Part shown: piece after piece, positions 46,501-59,300 of the stretch
Layout: the number at the start of each line of letters is the position of its first letter
How positions within the stretch are numbered: position 1 is the stretch's first letter
The notes under the pieces: generated by a model
Database searches by the model: none
Told to the model about the DNA's origin: nothing
The model's input: only the letters and a program-made list of their open reading frames with translations
Position numbers and translations under genes: made by a program
NCBI RefSeq assembly: GCF_001723175.1
Contig: NC_064651.1
Coordinates: forward strand, 496,001-560,000
Source of the DNA: Penicillium oxalicum
Taxonomy: Eukaryota; Ascomycota; Eurotiomycetes; Eurotiales; Aspergillaceae
DNA: 64,000 bases
Reading direction: 5' to 3'

Positions 46501-49500
46501 ACCTACTACACCGCATTGATTGAAGTTTTATAGCAAAATCTCAGACCCCCCGGGAGTTTACAACTACTGCAGCTACATGACCAAGATATAGTTAGACACT
46601 TGGCAAAATCCTACGAGGTGTAGTATACTCTTATGCCGACTCTGCAATTGGTTCAATGATCTTCTCGTGTTTCGTGTCCTGGGTCCCCCCTAAACCCCTT
46701 CTGTGCACCTTCGATACTTTCCTGGGCCACGTGCATGCAGGGTTATCCCTGTCCACCATTCCATACCGCAGACTACATCTGATCTTTTTCACCCCACGAT
46801 GGCGAGAGATCATAAAAGTGGGTTAATTCTTGAGGATAACAAAAAATCAAAGGTATGGAGGTTTTCCGGTCCCGAGCGAGAATCTACCGACTGACCTCCC
46901 GGTCGGTTTCAAACTGGTTCGACCATGGGTGCTGCTTCGAAGTAGTATACAAACACCTATCGTCTTGATACCTATCGCACTCAGTCCCAATGCAAATCCT
47001 ATGCTATGTTGGCCCTGTAGATCCATCTATTCCTGGTAAATGGTACAATTACCTTCTCCAGAATTGCACCGATGATCTTCCGACCGCAGGCAATGCCGTA
47101 CACATCATGTTCGTTAGATTGGTCGCAGGACCTTCTTATGTTCAATCGTCCATAGCCACACTTGTACATCCTTAAGAGTACCCCTCTGAAGATCTGTAAC
47201 GGGGGATCCTGAACAGTGTTGCAACATATCCAGTAGCAGCACGTTTCCCCCCCTTATCTGTGGCGCCATAACTTGCATGAATGCTATTGTGAATTTGCTT
47301 ATTTCCGTTCGACTTGGCGCGCAGACTAGTGGTTACTGATGTTTCCAATTCGACTAGGTGACCCTTTCGTCACCATGGCCGTTGATTGTAGATTGAACCG
47401 GGGGGGGTGTATTTTTCCTCTTCTTTTCCCTCAACGTTTTGACTCTTGCCGGGAGGTGCTCGTTATATTTTGCCTTTTATAGATAATAGCGATTTATTTT
47501 TAATTCTGGACCCGTTATTCTCTTCCTGGGTTTGCCTTTCTGGTATCTCCACTGCTTTGCCTTCTTATTTTCCTCATTTTCTTTTTTTCTTCCCCGCCTT
47601 CGGAGAAGAGCCTCCTTTTGGAGGATGAGGGCAGATCCTTGGCTAGCGGCAAATCGATGCCCTCTAGCGCTGACCAGTCTAAGTTCCCCAACAGTCCCTA
47701 CGTACCTGGTGCTTGGACTTGGCATCGGATGTCAATTTCCGATGTAGAAATCGCAGGCGATCTCAGGCAATAGGCGTGTAGGGCCTACAAAGGCCTATGG
47801 GGAAGAGGCGAATACGTGTGTGGATACATACGTAGATACCCATTGTTGGCGTGTCAGCTTCGCACCCCATCATACTCAAGTCTGAAAGAATGCATGGCCA
47901 ACTGTTCATGGTCCTGTCGGGGTTTGTTGTTCTTTGAATCAGCCTCGCCTGGGTCGGTTTAGATTTGCTATTTTTGGGGATGTGGTGTGTTGCTTTCACC
48001 TAGTATTTGAAGTTTTTTTTTTTTCCCTCGTAGCGGAATCCTAGGGCCAGATCGAATCTCGGATTTGTATGTATGTGTCGGTGTGATTCGTAGGTATGGG
48101 CCTCTGGATGAGCGCGCCTCTGAGGGTTTTGACATTTGACAGGGTGGGCGCGTCTCGGTGATCTACTTTCGATGTAGTGGGGGTTATCTTATCCACGGAG
48201 TTATCTCTGGTTCCGTGGTTTATAAGCCACTTGTGGACGAAATGGAACAAAAAAAGATGGGAGAGAGAAAGAAAAAAAGATATTTTTTAGTATTGGTCCA
48301 TTTCTATTCACTCTTCTCTTTTTGTGTGGGTGGAGAGAGTATAGTGTCCTCACCTTTCGAGATAATGGCATTTAACACGGTACTGAGTCAGGTCGCCGCA
48401 GCAGTATTTGTCATTGTACCAGTCCTTGCGGGATCAGGAAGAAGTGGATGACTCGGTCTCGTGATGTTTCAGAGCCTGGGAATGTAGTTGACAGGAGCTT
48501 CTATGCGTCTTCTTACTAAAGTGTGTGGATTGAAATTCTGTCATCTCTATCCCACTGATTATTTAGAAAGGATCTGCTAGCTGAGCGTTTCTTCTTTTTT
48601 TCCCCGATGAAATGACTCTTTACCTTGTTGGTGGTCGCACATAAGTAATGACTTTGCTCGATTTGGGCTCTACATGACTCCTGCAGTACCAAGACATACC
48701 AAACCAACCAATAGTTTGGTAGAACGCCGTCATTTCCACAGCAAGTTAAAATTGGAAGAACGAGTCAGCCCGGTTCATGGTTCTATGGCTACTTCACCGG
48801 ACCTGCTCTTATCATTTGCCTTGTAAGGGAAAATTAATGAACACAAGGCTGTTATTGTGATCTGACTGCGGATTGCTTGATATTCTGGTGCATAACCCCC
48901 GTCATCCCTCTCGGGTTTACGGAGCTAACTGCGAGGGCAGACGAAGCGACCGAACCAGTGAACCCATGCTATGGAAACTCTGGTTCTCGTCTAGCGGTGA
49001 CTGTGATAGGGCGACAGGAGGACTGTCCTTTAAACCTTTTTCTGCTATTTCCCTTTTCTGTCCAAGGCGTTGGCGTGCAGAGAGGGGGAGAGCAAGGTTC
49101 GTGACAAGAGTAAAAGGAGTGCCACCCGGGTACTCTAACCATGCTGTCTGGAACGATGCATGCCCTGAAAATCAAGGAGTCCATTGTTTGATCGGCGGGC
49201 GAGAGGATCTTCTTACAGTGTGATGTGGGACTCGTGCGTTGTAGATCTTATATAACAAATTGACACTCCAATGGTAAGACAACGCTATTATGCTCCGCTG
49301 TAGTAGTAGACGCGTCTGTACATGGTGGCTCTAGATATGTACATGATATTGGACTATTGTACCTGACCAAAATGATCATTCCCCGTGTGTATGCTCCAAG
49401 ATGACCCTATTTGGACGAAAAAAACAATAGTCTGATTATAAAACCCCACAGTGGTAGCCTTGCCAGGGCCCCTGCGGCACCATTCTACTCTGGCTCATTT

Positions 49501-50229
49501 CTCAACACGTGGAAACAACGCCCGTGGCGTTGCACCATTATAGTGTTCAAAGCTAGGTGGCAGGATCCGTCCCTAGTCGATTTTGGAGCATTGGGGATTT
49601 ACTGTAGCCTGGGACGGTGTAGATGACATGTCTACACCCTAAGTCTCTGGATCACCACGCCCACAATGGATCCTCGATCACTCAATCCGAGTGGAATTCA
49701 ACCCTACGAGAGTAAACTGCGAGTAGTTTGAGGGGGGCAAAAAGAAAGGAGAAAAAAAAAACAGAGAGGAAGAGGAAGAGAGAGAGAGAGAGAGAGCGGG
49801 ATCTCCCGCCCGTTGCCACACACGCATGTTGTCTGCCTCGAGGAAGCGTTACTCTTGCAAGGAAGCGCGCCCGGAGAGGATCCGCAGAATCGGTCAAGTC
49901 GGAGAACCTGGTTCGGCGAACGTTACACGTACTCCGCTGTTACTAGATTACTGATGGGTGTATGTCATGGGGTTGTAGTACGTGCCAATGAGACAGCCCC
50001 TTTAGAAATGTCTAATGTAGGGCACGGATAGAGTCTGCCGGGCCGGTAGCAGAACTCTTGGTACCGGCTTGGTGCAGATTTCTCCGATATTTCTCCCTTG
50101 CAGATGTGTACTATACCGCAAACCCAAGGAGTATTGTAACCCGTTCTAAGTGCCTAGCAATGACAGCCGTGGGTGAATATGTGGGCAAATACTTGCAATA
50201 CTTGAATACTCCGTATGGTCCTTATAACA

Positions 50230-50242
50230 GGGGGGGGGGGGG
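50230..50242 (+). repeat. poly-G tract (13 G)
   Basis: Thirteen consecutive G on the plus strand within the gene-poor region. Confidence 0.9.
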
Positions 50243-53200
50243 CGAAGATGAAGATTTTCGAATGAAACCCTGACTTGACCAGGCCGGGGAGAAGAGGAGG
50301 GAGCAAGCAAGAGGGCAAAGAAGCAGATCCATTGGGGGTGGGATGAGCGCTAGCTTGGACACCCGGTCGATCAGCCTCTTCGGGAGCCTTCCTGTCGATC
50401 AATTTGCTCAGGGCGATCCTTGTGATCCTCGAGGACCTTTTGAGACTGATTCTCGGTGGTGGATATGAACGCGCGATGGATACCTATCTTGTATGCACAT
50501 CATTTCCACCCCCAGGCTGGCTTTGCGAGTGAAAACGAGAGCAATTTGCCTACTTGCGTGGTGGATTTTCTTACCGTATCATGTCTCTCTCTCTCTCTCT
50601 CTCTTAGCTCTATTCCTGTAGATAGGTGACCTACATTGAAAGTTTAACCGAAGCCCCGTTCAAGCAAGATTTTGAAACCCAAAAGCCATCATCCGGGTAG
50701 CGGTTTCCATCGCATCGGACATACCTATTTCTGACTATGGGTTCGTTTCGCAAGTCCCGAAAACGGTGCTTCAGGGCACTTGAAACTTCCTGCAAACCTT
50801 GTTGAGTCGGTCTCTCATCCTGCAAGTCCTTAGCAAGGTTCCCTCCAGCATGTGTGGCGCATGCAGCGTGGACATGCAGAATCCAAATTGCTCCACGCTG
50901 AAACAGTGGATGTTGCCCCCCTCTCGTCCTCCGGCAATTGAAAACACTGCGCGTTCGACCCATTCTCCCTGCGGGCCCTGCGCACACTACAAAGTACTAA
51001 AAATACATCCTAGGTTTCAAGCAGGAGGGGAGGGGGGTACAGTACATCCGCGACTCTCCGGCACCTGGCAGAGCTTTGCGCAGACAGGAGGACCTCCTGC
51101 ACGGCCAGGCTTTCAACTCCTGATGTCTGTGACGAGATATCTCCTTGTGGGGAGTGGAGGGAGGGAACGGGAAAGGCGGCAATGTGCATGGATCTATGAG
51201 AATGCTGGGTGGTTTTTTTACTGCTTCGAAGATCCTGCTCCTTCTTCTTCTCTGGGATTGTGTCACATTTGCCAGGCGACCGGTAATCGACGAAAGACTC
51301 CATCACCTGATTCTGCAGTATACGACCCATATGCCAGCACCAATTAGCATGGCCGCATGGTACATCTGAGAGATTATCTGGTAGCAAGTGGATGGATACT
51401 ACTGTCCAAGTGGACAGTGTACAAGTATTGGGGTCGCGCGCACTCCCCATCAGAGTCTTCGTCCCCACATGAACCAGACCATTGAGTGAAATTTCCATGC
51501 GAGGGCCTAGAGGGCCTGAGCATAAACTTACCAAACCGCCGGGATCCAAAGACTGCGAACCGCGCCGGGCGCAAATTTCTCGGTTCCATGGTTGATCTCG
51601 TTTTGCCCATGCGTGGCGGACCGCGGTCAATGCCGCCAGTGCCAGACTGGGTTTCGTTCTCGGATCACTATGGTGTCATGCAAGTATGTCGGAATGGATG
51701 ATTTGGCGGAGTACGTATACTCGTAGCGTCTCCGGGTTTTACTTTTGAATGATTCTCTGTGCAACTGCAAAAGATCCTTGAGAAAGTATAGGCGGGGCAT
51801 TCCTTTAGGGGGGGGGAAATTTCTCATTCGCATCCAAAGTCATTCTGCATATACATATAGCGCCCCCTCCTAAAGGAAGAAAAAAAAACGTTGAGTGGAG
51901 AGAAGGAAATCCATGCTGCAGTTGCCTGTTTGAGAGATGCGAGTCTTGCAGGGCAACCTGCGGTTCTGCCTCACGTGGTGGCACCGAAGTATTACCGGGC
52001 GGGGAGGTGTGTACAGCCTCATGGCTGGTGAGTTTTGACGGTCAGACTACAAAGAGTGGACACCGGTGTCATCTGTTCGATTTTGTTCTCCGCACGAAAG
52101 GGGGGGGGGGAGGATGTATTGAAAGTAAAAACTTGTACAATGTATTATTCAGAGATCATGATCACTCGTATAGTCTGTTCAGCTACAGCGACATCTTGAT
52201 CTTGCAAAGAGATGCGAAAGTCGTGCATCTCCTCCCTCGATCCAAGTCGTCTCGATTAGAATAGCTCACTTGATCCTTCCTTTCACAAACCATCGTGTCT
52301 CGGTGAGCTCGACCCATGACCGAAGCGGGAACTGGGCCGTGCCGCACAGCTCCAGTCGCCGAGATCTGGTCAGATCTGGAACTAGTCCAGTAAACTCCAG
52401 CGCTATTTAGTCGAGGTTTCAGAAGGAGCCGGATCCCCGTCACCACGAGAGGCTCAATTCAACATGTGGAAGAGGAAGCGAGCGAAAAAGAGAAGGTACA
52501 CAAGCTTGTCAAGCCAGACCAGGAAATCGGGTGTCGGGCCCACGTCCACATCCCGCAGCAAATAATCCGATACCTTGACCCGGAGAGTCGCCATTGAATC
52601 AGGAAGGTCTATGGCGGGTGAGACCGCGCTTTTGGGACGATGACTCTGTACGCAAAAGGAGAGAGAGAGAAAGAGAGGAAGAAGAAGGTACCCAGGGAAA
52701 GGAGGGGGAACAATACATCGCCGAGGTGCTGTCTCCCCTGGGCCACATCTCCGTTGTAATCCGCCCCCCCCAGCTTGCAATGTATCACCAGTATTGTCAA
52801 GTGATAAGTGATAGTCAGTTTGCAGCTAGTCTGTCCACCCTACGGCCTACATCATGGATTATCCATCAATTCCGTCCGTGCGACGTCTGGAGAGCGTAAT
52901 AGGACCCAATGCGCCAGCCATGCCGCCGCAACTGCGGTGAGTCTCGTTCGGCCGGATGGGGTGGATTCGGGGATGGTGCAAATCCTCACCATCGTCACCC
53001 TCGTTGGTCCAGTCGCCATGCAAAAGTTGGCAGTCGGTGATGGAGACGGTGGATCCCACAGACGCAGAGAGGTTGGATGAGAGGGGGGCAATCACAATGG
53101 GAGCTAATGGTGAGTCTATGTAGCGGTCTCGGGCACGATGAAGATCTGGAGGGGGAGAATTTCCTAAAAGAAGACTAGGGGAAAATCATTACGAGACTGG

Positions 53201-55090
53201 GCGTTCCACTAGTGGTGTAAATCAACACGAGCTCCACCCAGCACGCTAGACCGATTCGAGAGGTACGAGTCAGATAAAGTAAGCTAGCGCGAGAGTCCGG
53301 TGGCTTGGCGCCTTTCTTGTGTATTGTTTTGTTTTTCACTAAACTCTTTTCTGTTATGATTTACTTGACTTTGTCCTTGTGATTGGTTGTGGACGAGCCT
53401 GCCTGTCGGCCCTCCGACCCCGCCGCCGAGATCACGTTATCCTGCTGTGTGGTGATGGCGTCGGTTTATAGCAAACCCTTTTTCTTTCTTTCTTTCTTTT
53501 TTTTCCCCCACTTTTCATCTGTTTAGTCTTGTGAGCTCCGAGGATCCGCTTATTATTTCCCCAAGACGATCGCTGCCCCGGCGCGCTGTGGGAATCAACT
53601 CATAGCTCATGGCAACAAAGTCAATCCTCCGGTGATTTTTGCTGAAGGAAGATGACATGGGGGACATGTAAAGATGATATTCTGCACTAGTAAGGAGGCT
53701 AGAGGGGAAACATTACGTCATATTTCTTGAGAGTACCATCTCCAGCTGCGACAGACCTCACACTACCGCTTTTGTCCCCTTTTTCTATTTGCTTTTCCCC
53801 ATACCATCCTCTGCACTGACGACTCTTTACGTACATATCTCCGAGCAAGTCTGGATTCGATCACTCTGAGCTGTGGATCTCCTCTACCGCCTGAATAGCA
53901 ATAGACCCGCAGGTCCAGCATCATCAGACCATGAACCTCAATGTCCCATGGTGTAGTCGTAACCTTATGACAGAATTTTAATTCCCAACTGCCGTGGTGG
54001 ATGGTTCCCAAAAGCCGAGCCGTGCGTCAGATGAAGTTTCGCGGATTGGGGGACCAAAAACAAAACTGGAAAGCTCCTTTGACCTTCTCATTCTCTGGCG
54101 CTGCTGCGTTGTGGACCCATCGTGCGGATCGAGGACCCATCATCCAGACTGCAAAATTTCACCCTACTCCCAGACTTGATCAACATCTGTGCTTGTTTAT
54201 CCCACCGCCCCAACCCCCATCAGATTCTGGCCACAGCATGCATGCTCTGTGCGTTGGCCACTGTGTGAAGGGGCGTGTGTGCCGTGGCCCTCGACGACCC
54301 CGAGTGGAGATGGTCCTTGCCCTCCAGGAGCTATACCGGACTGGACCTCAAAAGTCACAGGCTGAGGGACTCGGAGGGCCAGTCTAGGCTCAAGTTCTCC
54401 CATGGCTGGAAATGGCTTCATCCAGGCGGAGCAATAACGGCATTAGTCGTGATTCTCGTATTAGCGGCGCGGAGTGGCGTCGTCGGCTTCTTGCCAGCGA
54501 TGTATATCACGGAAGACTGTACGTATAAGGTAGGTCCGGTCAGGGGATTGATTCCCTGAAGTTTCTTGGCTGTGGGTTGAATATACAATTCATGGTTTTT
54601 ACTTTCTTCCTCTCTGTTTCTTTTTTGGTGCGAAGAGTACTGGAGCGACAGGTGAGGAAGTCTCCTCAAGTCAGGCCCCTGTGGAATTGTGTTGCAGCTC
54701 TCAACTGTGTAATCACCGGATAGGGTAGTAAGCTGAGTCTGGAGTAGAAACACTTCTCCCAAATTACACCAATATCACAGAGAAATGACTGCATGCTGAA
54801 TACATGTATAAAGCATGAGTTTCTGGACAAGCCGGTCTAACGCGAGGGTCACAGCGCATCATCTGTTTTGGATTGGCGTGAACATTACACCTGCATCATC
54901 CTAGCTATTGGACACCCACCGGCGTCTGGCACCTTGAGAGAAGTCTCTACTCAAGAATGCCGTGATCAACCAAGCTAAGCTCTTAGCTTCCGACTACATC
55001 CATTCTCGAACCGTCAATGCAAAAAAAACCCCTTTTCGCTCTCCATCCTCTTCCTTTCTTCCCTGCCTCGATCCGCGAGACCCCCTCCCA

Positions 55091-55105
55091 TCACGTGATA
55101 TAAAA
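55091..55105 (+). promoter_or_regulatory. E-box palindrome abutting a TATA box
   Basis: The palindrome TCACGTGA (55091-55098) is immediately followed by TATAAAA (55099-55105). This is the strongest promoter-like motif pair seen in the gene-poor region. Nothing recognisable as a protein lies directly downstream, so a non-coding or short transcript would have to be its target. Confidence 0.3.
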
Positions 55106-56330
55106 TACCACACCCGTTGCGAGGAGAAGCAAAAAGAACCCCCCTATTTCAAGGTTAATCATCGGGCGAAACTGACAAAACTTGGACCTAGAAAGACTAT
55201 TTGTCTTTACGTGGGAGGCGTGAAAAGCAAGAATGGTTGAAACTTCTTCTCCAGCCGGATAAAACACCCCTCGCAGTATCCATAGGCTCTTTACACGCTC
55301 TCGAGCCTCTTCCACTCTCGTCCTCGTTTACGAAAAAAAAAAGTTTAATTCATTGCGGAGAGGTGAGAGAGAGAGGGAGAGAGGCAGAGTTTATGAAAGT
55401 GTTGACGCCCCCAGAACAGTGGAGACTGAATTTTACTTTTTTTCTTCCCACTTCCTTCTAGAATGACTGTTGAAAAAGGTTAAACAAAAACGAGGTTCAA
55501 AGCGTATATGGCTTCGTGCAGTAGGTCAGTTTGGGGAGAGTGGAACGAATGAGCTTACGGAGGTAAGTTGGTGGTCACGTATACACTGTAGTCAGGGACT
55601 GGGGTGGGAGGGTTACCAGTGGATAGGAGACGCGGCCTGAGCACAGAGGGGTCCCTTGCGTGGATTAGCCTGATTCTTCTTCTTTTTGCAATTTTCCAAC
55701 CGGATTTTTCTGTTGTCGTTTCTGTTGACCTGGGCAATCAAATACGATATGCCGTTTCGGGAGAAAAAAAGGCTACCTTCATCAAAACGGCCTCGAGACT
55801 ATTATACTGTAGTTTTTTTTTTTCTCAATCCACCGTTGCACACTGGATATGAGTTATCTCAAAAGATTAATTGCTCGGCATACACCCTGATTCAATGTGA
55901 TTTCTTATGACAAACCGAGTGTATGCGGGAGGACGGACGGCATTCATTCACTTGGAGATCGTCTGGGCTATGCCCGTCATATTTTCGCGTGAAGTGGGCC
56001 GGTTAACTTGCTACCGCCACTGAACGAGTCATTTCCCTGCAGGTAGACATGTTGCGAACAACAAACTTTGGATTGGAAAAAAAAAGGCAATTTCATTCGA
56101 AATGGATTCGATTGTTGTTCGAATTCCTTGGCGTTGTTGGGATACACGTGGTGTGAATGTCTGTGCGATCCGTGGCTTGAGCCCCGACTTAGCGCAACGA
56201 GAACTCTGTCTAGATGCATTGACTGACCAAGGTAGTGTTTACATTCGGTGGGCGCGGTGAGAGATTAGAGTTGAATTCATGCCGGGGTGATGATATGCAG
56301 CTTGGAAGCCTCATATGGACAGAAAAAATA

Positions 56331-56348
56331 GGGGGGGGGGGGGGGGGG
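56331..56348 (+). repeat. poly-G tract (18 G)
   Basis: Eighteen consecutive G on the plus strand, in the gene-poor region. Confidence 0.92.
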
Positions 56349-59300
56349 AAAGAAAAAGAATGGTTCAAAACAAGACGAGAAAAAGCACACAACAGTGATG
56401 TGAAAGAAGCCAATCTCCTACAGAGTGAAATAGACAGGGAGAGAAAAGGGTATTCGAAATGATAGAACCCGATAGAAAGGGCCTATGTGACACCGCCGAC
56501 ATGAATGAATACTCTCCTTAAACCAATTGCTGTGACTCGTCGTTGTTGGTGATGCCGCGTTGGTGGAAAAACTGATAACGAAGCTTTACACATCCAAGCG
56601 CAAGGGAAAGGTAGGAGGCAAGCGCTCGACCACAGCAAGTGGCGCACAAACTCTGACGCCAACCACGCAGGGACTTTTGGCGGTGGCCGCAGTTGGAACA
56701 AAGAAAATGGCGCTAGGGCTTCGGGGATGCCTTGCCGGGCGGTTAACTACGCCTCGAGGCTGAACTTGTTACGGCTAGAACGAAGGAGGGGGGGCTCTAC
56801 TTCACATTGATGAGTGCCCTGACGTCGTTGTTTGTCAAAGTACGATTGGAATTCCAAATCATCAGCCCTGCCCTGCCCTTTGATGGTCGAGGGTCAACGG
56901 CAAATGGAAAACGCGTTTGGACCCACGAGACGACCGACAACGAGTTATTACGGAATGACAAATGAGCAGCCACATGGGACGCTATGCTATTTGGAACAAC
57001 CCTGCAGAGTCCGTGAGTGTATTGGATCTACAGACGTTACCACAGTACACATGTAGCCACTGTGATCTGTTAGTCCTGTTGGTCACCTATGTTCTGTCCG
57101 GTGCTGTTACCCATCCTGGACTCTCTTTTTTTTTTTTTTAACAAACGCGGAGATGGCGTGATCGCTCGGGACTGAGGAGTTGAGTACTATGATTGGTTCA
57201 GAAGGGGTTCGGAAAAAGGAGGCAGACGACCGACGTCCGCCAAGCCGAACCCACGGATCGCATGGTTCACGACAAGGGCGAGGGGATGATCATGTCGAAC
57301 TCGAGATTTGCCTGACTCATGAGCAGGGGGAGAGGGGAAAGAGGCAGGGAAGGGGCAATTCCTTCCAACCAGCCAAATTCCTTCTAGAATCTTGGAAAGG
57401 TCGGAATTTTCGGAGCTTCGGTGGTAACACGCCTTGGCTGAAGATCACGTGGTGGATCGTTGGAGTATCTTGTTTCCGTGGGAGAGTTAGACACATCCGA
57501 TCGTCCATGAACCTATGAAATGAGACGGTCAAATGACTCGTACGGTTCCAACGACCAACGAGATATTTAGTTTTTATTTGTTTTTCCCACCAGGGAGGTT
57601 ATTGTGAAGAATAACCGCAGAGATCGAAGCAATCACCGTTCCATGGCTCCGCTCTCAACTCGTCAGGTCCCTGATACATTCTGAAAGCTGACCCGATAGC
57701 GTGCTCTCCCCAACGGTGGGTAGTTTGCAGGCATCTCGGCAGGCAACGACTTTGTTGAAGGTCTGATGCAACATACCTCGTCGTCTGCAACTTCGACGAC
57801 ATACCACTACGCAGTGCAGACAACGCATGCGCATAATGAGCTCAGTCATGATGTTTTCGATCTTCAATAGAGATGCGCAGATATATTGATAAATTGATCT
57901 GGCTCGCTCATCTTCCGAGTTGACGGAGCCCTTGTCTTGGACATTGCCAGGGTCGGTCCATGGATTAGAGCATTCAACTGCGTGTGCGGAGACATCTCTT
58001 GGGGTACTGGATGAAAGTCTCCGAACACGAGTGCATCCGTCAACCCGATTTGTCAGGGTCCCCATCGCGGCAGTTGTTCATTCTCTCTGCCAAAAAATTC
58101 CCGATCATCGCACCCATCTATTACGCTTGTATGATCCCCAGAATTCAACAGCGTGGCAGCCATGCTTTGCCTTTTTTTGTCTTTTTTTTCGCATTTCCAC
58201 TCGACGATCCATGGACAGAGAGTGGAGAGGTCACCTGGAAGAGAGGGCCCAATGGGAGTCAACAATAAGAAGAGCGGACACAGCTTGCAGAATCCCAAAC
58301 CAGGTGGACCGACCGACTGTCTCATCCAACTCGCTGTATGCAGTAGACTCCACCGTCCACCATCTATCCACCTATCCACGCACGGCGCTATTGAAGCCCC
58401 AGCACGATCGCGCGTCGATCCGCCAATGGATCGATAAGCACTGGTCAAGGTTTTGGCCGCCCCTCACGAACCATTGCTCCATCGGTGATGTCCTGATTGG
58501 GTCTCCTCTACGATCAGGGGAGGGGGGGATACAAGACACCTGCACTAGGCCGGATTGGGCCGAGACCGCTTTTAGGTGTACGTCCGTGGTGTGTCAGTAT
58601 GGCTTTAGGCTGTGGTTCGAGGCGATCCCTTTTCAACGTGGGCAAATCCAGGCGATGCTGACGGGACTCGACTCGAAGGAGCTGCTTTGCTTGGAGCGGC
58701 TGAGTCTCGGTCCCGCGCCAATGCCGTGCAAATGGAGCCGGATTGTCGATGAGTATTATCCCAATCTTTTACTTCAAGACAGTGTTCAGTGATGACCGAA
58801 GAGGAGAGCCACGGTGAAGAAGCCTAGATACCATGGGTATACAGTGTGTTTGGCTTGACTCTTCAGAACAGAATCAAGGCTGATTCCGCAGTTCCAAAAG
58901 GATGGGTATACCGACCCAAACAATCTAGACCTTCCCACGAGAGAACAATATGAGTCGTTCAAATGACAGACGAGCGATATTCAGACCTGGATCTTCTCGA
59001 CGCAATCCCAAGGGCTACGATTTCCCGACTCGGATGAGGTGCCAGGGCTGGGCACTGTGAGGGAAGTGGGCATTTAGCACGACATGACTGGATGGCCTTG
59101 GCTGAACCCCCCCCCTTGTCCACCACGCTACTGTACTGTAAATCACTGGAGGCGTAGGCTACGCCCACCCCTTTTACTGTCACCCGGCTGGCTTGCCGAC
59201 CGGTCGGTGCCATCGTAGTCACGGGACTTTCTCCTCCGCCTTCCTCTTTCTGATTTGGCCAGGTTTAGCGGTGTCGCAATGGCGGTGACTCTGAGGATCG

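Noticed and set aside
54275..54559. 94-codon ORF with one hydrophobic segment
   Set aside because: Overlapped by equally open frames on both strands, no splice-compatible neighbours and no conserved motif.
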